5,384 nucleotides of DNA from 2-02-FULL-46-13 sp036517235 (lineage in GTDB: Bacteria; Patescibacteriota; Minisyncoccia; Phycocordibacterales; DSPV01), in the NCBI GenBank assembly GCA_036517235.1, contig DATDXL010000050.1:1-5384 (forward strand), given 5' to 3'. The notes below the pieces were generated by a model. It had not been told where the DNA came from and did no database searches. It saw nothing but the letters and a program-made list of their open reading frames with translations. The translations under genes were made by a program, and so were the position numbers. Each line of letters begins with the position of its first letter. Position 1 is the first letter of the stretch. This document shows, one piece after another, positions 1-5,089 of the stretch.

Positions 1-83
1 CTCGAGGCGCGCTTATCGGCAGGACGGTGTTTACCGTAGAACTGCCAGTAGATTCGCTTACCATTCAGACGGTCCTTCGTTAA
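1..83 (+). CDS. 3' end of an open reading frame, possibly a histidine kinase C-terminus (partial)
   Basis: An open frame enters from the left edge (first full codon at 3) and stops with TAA at 81-83, giving 26 visible residues that end in LTIQTVLR. The stretch GRTVFTVELPV resembles the last beta strand of the HATPase_c domain of sensor histidine kinases, where a G-x-T-x-F-x-V-x-LP pattern follows the G2 box and usually ends the protein. That is the only evidence, and 26 residues are too few to be certain. The other two forward frames here either stop early (frame 1, at 37-39) or encode nothing recognisable. If correct, a two-component sensor lies upstream on the same strand as the following genes. 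Confidence 0.4.
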   Translation, partial: RGALIGRTVFTVELPVDSLTIQTVLR

Positions 84-96
84 TATGTCAGGTAGG

Positions 97-213
97 ACAA
101 TTTAGAATCACCTCTGTTATCACTGTACAAAGAAGAAAGTAACATAATTCTACCTAATTTATCCACCATTACTATGTGGGACATTATCAACGGCCGAAAC
201 AATTCTAAATTGT
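97..213. repeat. 12-bp perfect inverted repeat in the gap before the VTT gene
   Basis: ACAATTTAGAAT at 97-108 is the exact reverse complement of ATTCTAAATTGT at 202-213, with 93 bases between the arms. The right arm ends 11 bases before the ATG at 225. The arms are too far apart for a typical terminator stem. They could be paired operator half-sites for a dimeric regulator or could bring together a long 5' leader. No T-run follows either arm. Otherwise the gap 84-224 is AT-rich, with no ORF and no clear Shine-Dalgarno sequence before the ATG. Confidence 0.5.
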
Positions 214-224
214 ACTAACCGGGT

Positions 225-884
225 ATGACTAAAAAACTCATATTTCCCTGCATCGCCCTCACTGTGTTCGTTATAGTCGTTGCCTCTTCTGTGTATCTCC
301 AAGCAGCGCTGTTGGAGCTCATCGAGTATTTCGATGAGTTTGCTCATGCACACCCGGTGCTTGGTCCCGTCCTCTTTCTTCTTCTAGCCGTCAGTTCGGT
401 GCTCTTGGGACCGTTTTCCAGCATTCCCTTGATGCCGTTTGCCATAGTAGCGTGGGGAATACCGATAACCTTTGCCTATACCCTTGTGGGGTGGTTCATA
501 GGCGGGTACCTTTCGTATCTCATTGGCAACTATGCAGGGAAGCCTTTCGTTGCTTGGCTTGTCGGAGAGGAAAAGCTCGAACGGTGGCTCTCGCCTTTAC
601 GTCACGGACTTCCTTTTTATCTGATGCTCTTGTTTCGATTGGCGATGCCGGCGGAGACCGGATATGCTTTCGGTCTTATCGGATACAGCATGAGAAAATA
701 TCTCCTAATCGTTTTCTTAGCAGAGGTACCGTTTGCCCTGCTTGGAGTATATGCCGGTGAAGCCTTTCTTGAGAACGGATGGGTTACCTTTGTTTCGCTG
801 GTCTTTGCCGCGTTAGTGCTTGTCACGATAGCGTACCGTCTGTTCTTTGTTTACTTCGACAAACACCGTAACGACAACAGGTAG
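225..884 (+). CDS. VTT domain (TVP38/TMEM64, SNARE-associated/DedA-like) membrane protein
   Basis: This 219-residue polytopic inner-membrane protein has the build of the VTT family (PF09335 type). There is an N-terminal TM helix at about 5-25, then a hydrophobic re-entrant-like segment at 45-76 containing GPFSSIPLMPF. A glycine-rich helix follows at 85-105, with the family signature of small residues (GWFIGGYLSYLIGNYAGKPF). The amphipathic stretch 115-128 precedes the second re-entrant loop, FRLAMPAETGYAFGLIGYSM, at 137-156, corresponding to the conserved R-x-x-P loop. Two more helices lie at 158-178 and 186-211, and the tail is basic. Related proteins act in membrane lipid scrambling or small-molecule transport; the substrate cannot be read from the sequence. 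The start is the first ATG of the frame; no Shine-Dalgarno is visible, so translation may be leaderless or weakly initiated. Confidence 0.9.
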   Translation: MTKKLIFPCIALTVFVIVVASSVYLQAALLELIEYFDEFAHAHPVLGPVLFLLLAVSSVLLGPFSSIPLMPFAIVAWGIPITFAYTLVGWFIGGYLSYLIGNYAGKPFVAWLVGEEKLERWLSPLRHGLPFYLMLLFRLAMPAETGYAFGLIGYSMRKYLLIVFLAEVPFALLGVYAGEAFLENGWVTFVSLVFAALVLVTIAYRLFFVYFDKHRNDNR

Positions 885-976
885 GCTCATTATGAGTAGC
901 GGGATATACCCCATGAGAAAGAATCTCCTGTCGGTAAACCTTAGCCACGGTGCTTTAAAGTCTTCACGGTATTCCG

Positions 977-1005
977 CTGACGTGCTAGCATGGTTCTATT
1001 ATATG
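977..1005 (+). promoter_or_regulatory. Candidate promoter for the sigma/DUF5667 operon
   Basis: CTGACG (977-982, 4/6 to TTGACA) and TATATG (1000-1005, 4/6 to TATAAT) are 17 bases apart. The overlapping TATTAT at 997-1002 is a better -10 but has a poor spacing. A second -10-like hexamer, TATATA at 1076-1081, lies seven bases before the GTG start and would give a leaderless mRNA. Both are weak predictions made by eye. Confidence 0.3.
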
Positions 1006-1087
1006 TAAAGGATGCCGTTCGAAGCGCGGGCCCTAAGCGCTTCCTGTAAGAGTTAGTCTCTTTTATCGTCTTAACTATATAGAACCA
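991..1087. repeat. 9-bp inverted repeat enclosing a 7-bp hairpin, ending at the sigma start codon
   Basis: TGGTTCTAT (991-999) is the exact reverse complement of ATAGAACCA (1079-1087), and the right arm ends directly before the GTG at 1088. Nested inside is a second dyad, GAAGCGC (1021-1027) and GCGCTTC (1037-1043), with a 9-base loop. Neither is followed by a T-run, so this is not an intrinsic terminator. It could be a leader structure that occludes the start, or operator DNA. A 9-bp match alone is only modestly unusual; the nesting and the exact boundary are what make it notable. Confidence 0.4.
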
Positions 1088-1612
1088 GTGACCAGTGCTG
1101 AAAGAGAGAAAATGTATCTTTCTGCGTATAATAGCCATTCCGATGCGATTTTTCGGTATTGCTTCTTCAAGCTCTCCGATAGGGAACAAGCGCTGGATGC
1201 GGTACAGGAGATTTTTATGAAAATGTGGAAATACCTCCAAGAAGGGAATGAGGTACAGAATCCGCAAGCCTTTTTGTTCGTCATCGCCGCTAACCACGTC
1301 AAAGATCAGTGGAGAAAGAAGAAGGCGATACCTCTTAGTGTGTTTGATGGCGACGATGATGACCAACCGTTTGAGATTCCCGATGAGGACGACACTATAG
1401 TTACGGGTACGGAGTATCGGCTGGCGCTGGAGCATTTTGCAAAACTCCCCGATTCCGACCGGATGCTCCTCCAACTCAGGTTCATTGAAGATAAGGCGGT
1501 GAAGGATATCGCGGCGATGCTGGGTGAAAGAGAGAATACCATCGCGGTACGGATAAGCAGAGCCCTCTCGGCCTTACGACCTTATTATAAAAATGACGAC
1601 CATGGAGCCTAA
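1088..1612 (+). CDS. RNA polymerase sigma factor, ECF (sigma-70 family) type
   Basis: This 174-residue protein has the two-domain plan of extracytoplasmic-function sigma factors. Sigma region 2 spans about residues 10-79; its YCFFKLSDREQALDAVQEIF stretch matches the region 2.1-2.2 core-binding helices, and FLFVIAANHVKDQWRKKK the -10 recognition helix ending in a basic patch. A short, strongly acidic linker (87-102, nine Asp and two Glu) replaces region 3. Sigma region 4 lies at about 113-167, with a helix-turn-helix around VKDIAAMLGERENTIAVRISRALSAL for -35 binding. The start is GTG at 1088, the only in-frame initiator that includes helix 1 in full; ATG at 1112 (residue 9), preceded by a GAGAG purine run, is a possible alternative. 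The stop is followed after four bases by the DUF5667 gene, so the two are probably translationally coupled. Regulon unknown. Confidence 0.9.
   Translation: MTSAEREKMYLSAYNSHSDAIFRYCFFKLSDREQALDAVQEIFMKMWKYLQEGNEVQNPQAFLFVIAANHVKDQWRKKKAIPLSVFDGDDDDQPFEIPDEDDTIVTGTEYRLALEHFAKLPDSDRMLLQLRFIEDKAVKDIAAMLGERENTIAVRISRALSALRPYYKNDDHGA
1604..1607 (+). promoter_or_regulatory. Shine-Dalgarno site deciding the start of the DUF5667 gene
   Basis: GGAG inside the last codons of the sigma gene lies nine bases before the ATG at 1617. The earlier in-frame ATGs at 1593 and 1602 have no comparable purine run upstream. This favours 1617, four bases after the sigma stop codon. Confidence 0.5.
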
Positions 1613-1616
1613 CGAC

Positions 1617-2465
1617 ATGCAAAGAATATTCAATAAAATGAAAACCGAGAGACTCTCGGCTGTTGAGAAGGTGCAACTCCGGGAGATTCTCAAAACAAGG
1701 ATGGGGGGAGTGACGCCCACCTACCGTGAGCTCCGTTTCGTCAATCTGCGATGGTTCCATTTTGCTACGCGTCATTTTGCGTACGTTTCGGTTCTTGTCG
1801 TATTCGTAGTATTCGGAGGTGTCTCATTGGTCGCAGAGCGCTCATTGCCTGGAAGTGTTCTCTATGCGCTCAAGACTGGGGTGAACGAACCGCTTCGGGG
1901 AGCTTTCGCGTTCTCGCCGGAGGCGAAAGTGAACATTGAAGCGCGGCTTGCAGAACGTCGACTTGCGGAAGTAGCTGCTCTTACGTCACTCGATACGATA
2001 CAACCAGAGGTGAGAGAGGGTTTGATGAATAGCGCTGCTTCTCACGCTGACAAATTCGTTGAAAAACTGACAAAACTTGAAGACACGGTAGATTCTGATT
2101 ATGCGCTCAAGGTTTCTGCAAAACTTGAAGCATCGTTAGCGCATGAATCAAGTAGAAGGGTACGAAAGGAAGGTGTGCCAGCAGCACCGTCTGCAACCAC
2201 TGTTGCTTCAAGCCCTGCTGAACCCAGGCTTATGATGGCTGTATCGGGAACCGCCGAAAAGGCTGATGACTCTAGCGCGGGAGAGGTTTTGGCCTCGACA
2301 ACCTCGGAATTATCTGGTACGTCCCAAGCACAACGTACGTCAGAAGAGAGATTGGCAAAATCGGCACAACGGATCACGGAATTGCGAGAGAGGATACAGC
2401 TAAAAGCGGAAAAAGCCAGGCAACGATTAGAAGAGAAAAATCGTCAAGATCAAAGCCGCGAATAG
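1617..2465 (+). CDS. Membrane-anchored DUF5667 domain protein, putative sigma-factor regulator
   Basis: With this start the protein has 282 residues (290 if ATG at 1593 is used). Residues 1-50 form a charged cytoplasmic head, followed by one TM helix at about 54-73. Directly outside the membrane comes SLPGSVLYALKTGVNEP (76-92), then FSPEAK and the helical RLAERRLAEV (to about 119). This is the recognisable signature of DUF5667, an extracytoplasmic helical domain. Residues about 185-235 are a low-complexity Ala/Ser/Thr-rich linker, and the C-terminal 45 residues are a highly charged coiled coil (EERLAKSAQRITELRERIQL). The gene follows an ECF sigma factor by four bases. The topology (short cytosolic segment, one TM, exported sensor region) fits an anti-sigma or co-regulator, but no canonical anti-sigma zinc motif (HxxxCxxC) or RskA/RseA head is visible, so this role is inferred from context. 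Confidence 0.8.
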   Translation: MQRIFNKMKTERLSAVEKVQLREILKTRMGGVTPTYRELRFVNLRWFHFATRHFAYVSVLVVFVVFGGVSLVAERSLPGSVLYALKTGVNEPLRGAFAFSPEAKVNIEARLAERRLAEVAALTSLDTIQPEVREGLMNSAASHADKFVEKLTKLEDTVDSDYALKVSAKLEASLAHESSRRVRKEGVPAAPSATTVASSPAEPRLMMAVSGTAEKADDSSAGEVLASTTSELSGTSQAQRTSEERLAKSAQRITELRERIQLKAEKARQRLEEKNRQDQSRE

Positions 2466-2469
2466 CCCC

Positions 2470-2498
2470 TTGCATTGCGTTTCTAGATTTGGTATACC
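2470..2498 (+). promoter_or_regulatory. Candidate promoter for a short transcript
   Basis: TTGCAT (2470-2475) and TATACC (2493-2498) have a 17-base spacer. They lie just after the DUF5667 stop codon and about 120 bases before the intrinsic terminator. Transcription from here would give an RNA of roughly 150 bases. Matches to consensus are moderate (3/6 and 4/6). Confidence 0.3.
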
Positions 2499-2535
2499 TA
2501 TCCCGCGGTCTTGTGGTCGGCATTAGTATTGTTGA

Positions 2536-2551
2536 GCCGGATCATTCCGGC
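2536..2551 (+). other. 6-bp GC-rich hairpin
   Basis: GCCGGA (2536-2541), loop TCAT, TCCGGC (2546-2551). It is a perfect stem but is followed by AATAACTAAAAAA rather than a T-run, so it is not a terminator for the forward strand. It lies between the candidate promoter and the acidic mini-ORF and may structure the leader of that RNA. Confidence 0.45.
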
Positions 2552-2566
2552 AATAACTAAAAAACC

Positions 2567-2608
2567 ATGGACGGAGAAGAACAGAAGGACGAGGAAGAAA
2601 CTGCGTAA
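2567..2608 (+). CDS. Possible 13-residue acidic mini-ORF
   Basis: ATG GAC ... GCG TAA encodes MDGEEQKDEEETA, seven of whose 13 residues are Asp or Glu. It ends eight bases before the terminator stem. There is no good Shine-Dalgarno (only AAAAAACC upstream). The purine-rich strand bias that produces the acidic composition could be chance or could belong to a noncoding RNA. The antisense frame here is hydrophobic, as expected for the complement of GA-rich DNA. It is listed because it fills the space between a candidate promoter and a real terminator. Confidence 0.2.
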   Translation: MDGEEQKDEEETA

Positions 2609-2615
2609 GTATTTA

Positions 2616-2653
2616 AAAGCAAAGAGCTCTCGCTTGTCGAGAGCTTTTGCTTT
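2616..2653 (+). terminator. Strong intrinsic terminator
   Basis: The core stem AGCTCTCG (2625-2632) pairs perfectly with CGAGAGCT (2638-2645) around loop CTTGT. After one bulged G (2624) the stem continues for eight more pairs, AAAGCAAA (2616-2623) with TTTGCTTT (2646-2653). The T-rich 3' arm serves as the U-tract. The A-rich 5' side gives the same arrangement on the minus strand, so it could be bidirectional. It separates the sigma/DUF5667 unit from the GerMN-ddl unit. Confidence 0.85.
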
Positions 2654-2718
2654 CTCCTGTATGATTATGAATATATGAAAAATTACACAAAGGTAGGTAA
2701 TCGCCAAGGGCGACCGGC

Positions 2719-2749
2719 ATACCGAACCTCGTCGGTATTCAGGTATAAA
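2719..2749 (+). promoter_or_regulatory. Hairpin/dyad plus -10 element upstream of the GerMN gene
   Basis: ATACCGA (2719-2725) and TCGGTAT (2732-2738) form a perfect 7-bp dyad with a 6-base centre. TATAAA (2744-2749, 5/6 to TATAAT) begins five bases after it. No convincing -35 lies 16-18 bases upstream because that position is occupied by the dyad. This is consistent with a promoter overlapped by an operator. Transcription from here would have a leader of about 60 bases before the ATG at 2818. Confidence 0.35.
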
Positions 2750-2817
2750 AAATATGTGAGCGTCGTACAGATCAAATCAGTCGGAGTTCTCGGTAATCGG
2801 ACGCGAGGAAAAAAGAG

Positions 2818-3294
2818 ATGAAAACAAAACACACTATCATCATACTGATTATTGTCGCGGGCATCGCGATTACAGCGGCATTCTTTGGCATGCGGGGAAA
2901 AGAGACCGTCCCTGTGTTTGATGTCTTCTTTGGCAGTACGCCCCTCGGTTCGGGAGAGGATTGCGTGTCGGTATTCCCTTTGCGTAGAGAAACATCGGAC
3001 CGCGACAATCTTCCTGTTTCGGCGCTCGCATCTCTACTTAAAGGTCCGACCCAGGAAGAAAAGGATGCGGGATATTTCACCAGCATCAACTCCGGCGTTT
3101 CCATAAAAAGCTTCCGTGTGGAAAACACGGTAGCGTTTGTTGATTTTGATTCAGAAGTGGAAAGAGAAATGGGAGGCTCGTGCCGCGTCAGCGCTATACG
3201 GTCGCAAATCGGAAAGACATTGGAGCAATTCCCTGAAATAGATGGTGTGGTGATCTCGGTGGAAGGTCGGACAGAAGATATTTTGCAACCATAG
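2818..3294 (+). CDS. GerMN domain-containing membrane-anchored/exported protein
   Basis: This is a 158-residue protein. Residues 5-25 are one hydrophobic segment after a basic start (MKTKH), acting as a signal anchor or signal peptide with no lipobox cysteine. The remainder, about 33-158, is a single GerMN (Germane, PF10646-type) domain. Recognisable parts are VFFGS, LASLLKGPTQEEKDAGYFTSI (split over 70-90), VENTVAFVDFDSEV, GGSCRVSAIRSQIGKTLEQF (119-138) and VVISVEGRTEDILQP at the end. In sporulating Firmicutes the domain occurs in GerM; in other bacteria it occurs in exported envelope proteins of unknown ligand, and no sporulation role is implied here. GAGGA at 2805-2809, eight bases upstream, supports the ATG at 2818. 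Two cysteines, C49 and C122, both lie in the exported part and might form a disulfide. It is the first gene of the run that leads into ddl. Confidence 0.87.
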   Translation: MKTKHTIIILIIVAGIAITAAFFGMRGKETVPVFDVFFGSTPLGSGEDCVSVFPLRRETSDRDNLPVSALASLLKGPTQEEKDAGYFTSINSGVSIKSFRVENTVAFVDFDSEVEREMGGSCRVSAIRSQIGKTLEQFPEIDGVVISVEGRTEDILQP

Positions 3295-3333
3295 ACAGTT
3301 GCTCCTAGGTTGTATTTTTGAGAGTATTACGAC

Positions 3334-3822
3334 ATGGAATTGCTTCTACCCATACTCTTTTCGTTTATACTTTTATGCGGCGCTTTTTTCGCACTGATTC
3401 CGGGTTTGCCGACGATGTTCTTCCTTTTGGTCATTGCGTTGATTTTTGCCGTGGTTGATGGATTTACGCATCTTTCGTCATCCGAACTTCTCATACTCGT
3501 TGGTATCTACGCTCTCTCTTTTCTCGTCGATCTCTTCTCCGGAGCGCTTGGCGCTAAATACGGCGGGGCATCACTGCGCTCAATCGGCTTAGGTATAGGA
3601 GGAGCTATCATAGGCATGATCATATTTCCCCCATTCGGGGCCATTCTGGGGTTATTCGTAGCTGTTCTTCTTTCCGAATATTTTCGTAACGGTGATAGCA
3701 GACAAGCGATACGAGCGGCAGCCTTCGGTGCTTTAGGCACTGTCGCCGGTCTCATCATCAACATCGTTCTCGCGGCGTTCTTTTTCGGTACGTTCATAGC
3801 CCTCGTGTTCTTTCTGAACTAG
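3334..3822 (+). CDS. DUF456 family small integral membrane protein
   Basis: This 162-residue, extremely hydrophobic protein shows the DUF456 (PF04306) pattern. A first helix (4-22) leads into the signature IPGLPTMFFLLV (22-33), a second helix runs to about 41, and a third (52-68) ends in the conserved acidic-glycine segment VDLFSGALGAKYGGAS (65-80). Glycine-rich helices follow (84-98: IGLGIGGAIIGMIIF; 100-114), then a short cytoplasmic loop with SEYFRNGDSRQAIRAA, and a last pair of helices at 128-160. The function of the family is unknown; the glycine-zipper-like repeats suggest close helix packing or oligomerisation. GAGAG at 3320-3324 with a nine-base spacer supports the ATG. The gene is 39 bases after the GerMN gene and 36 bases before ddl, on the same strand, without a terminator on either side. 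Confidence 0.88.
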   Translation: MELLLPILFSFILLCGAFFALIPGLPTMFFLLVIALIFAVVDGFTHLSSSELLILVGIYALSFLVDLFSGALGAKYGGASLRSIGLGIGGAIIGMIIFPPFGAILGLFVAVLLSEYFRNGDSRQAIRAAAFGALGTVAGLIINIVLAAFFFGTFIALVFFLN

Positions 3823-3842
3823 AATTTTACACGGAGTTTGGA

Positions 3843-3848
3843 TATACT
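3843..3848 (+). promoter_or_regulatory. Possible -10 element just before ddl
   Basis: TATACT (5/6 to TATAAT) lies 10 bases before the ATG at 3859, so initiation from it would give a leaderless or near-leaderless ddl mRNA. There is no Shine-Dalgarno before that ATG. No good -35 is seen at the expected distance; read-through from the upstream genes is equally possible. Confidence 0.25.
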
Positions 3849-3858
3849 TACCTCAATC

Positions 3859-4839
3859 ATGTCTGATACAAAAATCGTTGTAGGCGTCTTACGTGGCGGC
3901 CCTTCCAGTGAGTACGAGGTGTCACTGAAGAGCGGCGATGCCGTGTTGAACAATCTGCATCCTTCAAAATTCACAGTAAGGGATATTCTCATTGATAAGG
4001 ACGGGGTTTGGCACATCGGCGGCGCATCCCGGAAGCCCGAGCAAGCGCTCAAGGGAGTGGATGTGGTGGTCAATGCGCTTCACGGGGAGTATGGTGAAGA
4101 CGGACAGGTGCAACGAGTTCTTGAGCATTTTCGCGTCCCCTATACCGGTTCTGACGTCTTCGGTTCCGCGCTCGCGATGAACAAGGTCCTTGCGAAGCGG
4201 CGGCTCATCACGGAAGGCATCAAGACTCCGCACCATGCCGTTATCCGAGGTGACGAGGGAGACATCGAGCGCCAGACCACCGAGGCCTTTCGGTCCGTTT
4301 CGCTTCCTGTCATTGTCAAACCGGCCCTTCTTGGTTCATCTGTCGGGATTTCCATCGCGCGTGATTTCCATGAATTTGAAGCATCCGTGCGCAAAGCACT
4401 GTCTCATTCGCCAGTCGTGTTGGTAGAAGAATTCGTAAAGGGGAGAGAGGCGACCGTCGGCGTTGTCGAGAATTTCAGAGGGAAAGAGATCTATTCGCTT
4501 TTACCCGTCGAGATCCGTCCGCCCGCGAATAAAGACTTTTTTGATTACGAAGCGAAGTACACGGGAATCTCGCAGGAGATCTGCCCGGGTAATTTTTCAC
4601 CCGAAGAGATGCAGGAGCTTCAGCGGCTCGCGATAGCTGCTCACAAGGCGTTGGGACTTCGCCACTACTCGCGTTCTGATTTCATCGTTACTCCCACGCG
4701 TGGCATTTTCTTTCTTGAAACGAATACCTTGCCGGGACTTACTGCCGAGTCGCTCATGCCCAAATCGTTGCGTGCCGTGGGCGCTGAACTGCCGGAATTC
4801 TTGGACCATATCGTAACCCTAGCGCTCGAAAAACGATGA
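3859..4839 (+). CDS. ddl: D-alanine--D-alanine ligase
   Basis: This cytoplasmic ATP-grasp enzyme joins two D-alanines to make the dipeptide used for the peptidoglycan stem. At 326 residues it has the normal length. Visible landmarks (E. coli DdlB equivalents) are GGPSSEYEVSL with E18 (E15), LHGEYGEDG at 74-82 with H75 (H63), KPALLGSSVGI at 154-164 with S160/S161 (the S150 region), VEEFVKGREATVGV (189-202), and FFDYEAKY at 227-234 with Y234 (Y216). Further on are R272 and D274 in RSDF (R255/D257), E287 and N289 in LETNTLPG (E270/N272, Mg ligands), and S298. Retaining Y234 argues for D-Ala-D-Ala rather than the D-lactate-type activity of VanA. Minor departures are EYEVSL for EHEVSL, MNK for MDK, and CPGN for the usual CPA. 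ATG at 3859 was chosen over TTG at 3838, whose GGAG is only one base away. The stop overlaps the next gene in ATGA. Confidence 0.96.
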   Translation: MSDTKIVVGVLRGGPSSEYEVSLKSGDAVLNNLHPSKFTVRDILIDKDGVWHIGGASRKPEQALKGVDVVVNALHGEYGEDGQVQRVLEHFRVPYTGSDVFGSALAMNKVLAKRRLITEGIKTPHHAVIRGDEGDIERQTTEAFRSVSLPVIVKPALLGSSVGISIARDFHEFEASVRKALSHSPVVLVEEFVKGREATVGVVENFRGKEIYSLLPVEIRPPANKDFFDYEAKYTGISQEICPGNFSPEEMQELQRLAIAAHKALGLRHYSRSDFIVTPTRGIFFLETNTLPGLTAESLMPKSLRAVGAELPEFLDHIVTLALEKR

Positions 4840-4991
4840 GAAGGAAGGGGAGCGTATCTCATGAGCGTCTTAGCCATTTTAGATGTGGCATGTGCCGAAA
4901 GTGGTGGAGCATCGCGCATGCTCCCAAAAGAACAAAATGGTATTGTCCTTGGTGCGGTGCGATTCAAACGGTCAGCTTGAGGAAGAATTAG
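4836..4991 (+). CDS. 51-residue tryptophan-rich zinc-ribbon protein
   Basis: A short frame starts with the ATG of the ATGA that ends ddl and stops with TAG at 4989-4991. The 51 residues have a basic start (MRRKG), then SHERLSHFRCGMC, KWWSIAHAPKRTKWYC and PWCGAIQ. Two CxxC knuckles, C17-C20 and C37-C40, are separated by 16 residues, the classic four-cysteine zinc ribbon, with tryptophans around both (W23, W24, W35, W39). The pattern and the tight coupling to ddl are strong evidence of a real gene despite its size. Zinc ribbons this small usually bind nucleic acid or a partner protein, but I do not recognise a named family and give no function. Initiation would depend on re-initiating ribosomes from ddl, since the upstream sequence GCTCGAAAAACG has only a weak purine run. 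tRNA-Ala follows 22 bases later. Confidence 0.82.
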   Translation: MRRKGSVSHERLSHFRCGMCRKWWSIAHAPKRTKWYCPWCGAIQTVSLRKN

Positions 4992-5013
4992 AATTATGGC
5001 ATTGTGTACTCGC

Positions 5014-5089
5014 GGGCCGTTAGCTTAGTTGGTAGAGCGCCACATTTGCAATGTGGAGGTCACCGGTTCGAATCCGGTACGGTCCACCA
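5014..5089 (+). tRNA. tRNA-Ala (anticodon TGC)
   Basis: This is a complete 76-base cloverleaf. The acceptor stem GGGCCGT (5014-5020) pairs with ACGGTCC (5079-5085) and includes the G3-U70 wobble that defines alanine tRNAs. The D arm is 5023-5038. The anticodon stem CCACA/TGTGG (5040-5044, 5052-5056) has loop TTTGCAA and anticodon TGC at 5047-5049. The T arm ACCGG/CCGGT has loop TTCGAAT (5067-5073). The discriminator is A5086 and CCA is encoded at 5087-5089. No strong promoter is visible in the 22 bases after the zinc-ribbon gene, so it may be read from the ddl transcript. Confidence 0.98.

Noticed and set aside
892..1008. 38-codon forward ORF after the VTT gene (ATG at 892, TAA at 1006-1008).
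   Set aside because: No Shine-Dalgarno, no recognisable motif, and it overlaps the candidate promoter and dyad of the sigma gene. It reads as chance in an intergenic gap.
941..1474. 177-codon minus-strand ORF opposite the sigma factor gene.
   Set aside because: It is the antisense of the clear ECF sigma domains 2 and 4 and has no domain or sensible hydrophobic pattern of its own.
1593..1616. Upstream ATGs (1593, 1602) for the DUF5667 gene.
   Set aside because: They lack a ribosome-binding site, while GGAG at 1604-1607 is well placed for the ATG at 1617. The choice is not certain.
2498..2707. 69-codon minus-strand ORF with hydrophobic stretches opposite the terminator region.
   Set aside because: It reads straight through the intrinsic terminator stem, and its hydrophobicity is the expected complement of the GA-rich forward strand. 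There is no internal start after the stem.
3838..3858. TTG start giving ddl seven extra residues.
   Set aside because: The GGAG there is only one base from the TTG, and Ddl proteins normally begin close to the V-x-V-L-x-GG strand, as with the ATG at 3859.
4665..4967. 100-codon minus-strand ORF opposite the end of ddl and the zinc ribbon.
   Set aside because: It is antisense to two well-supported genes and has no recognisable features.
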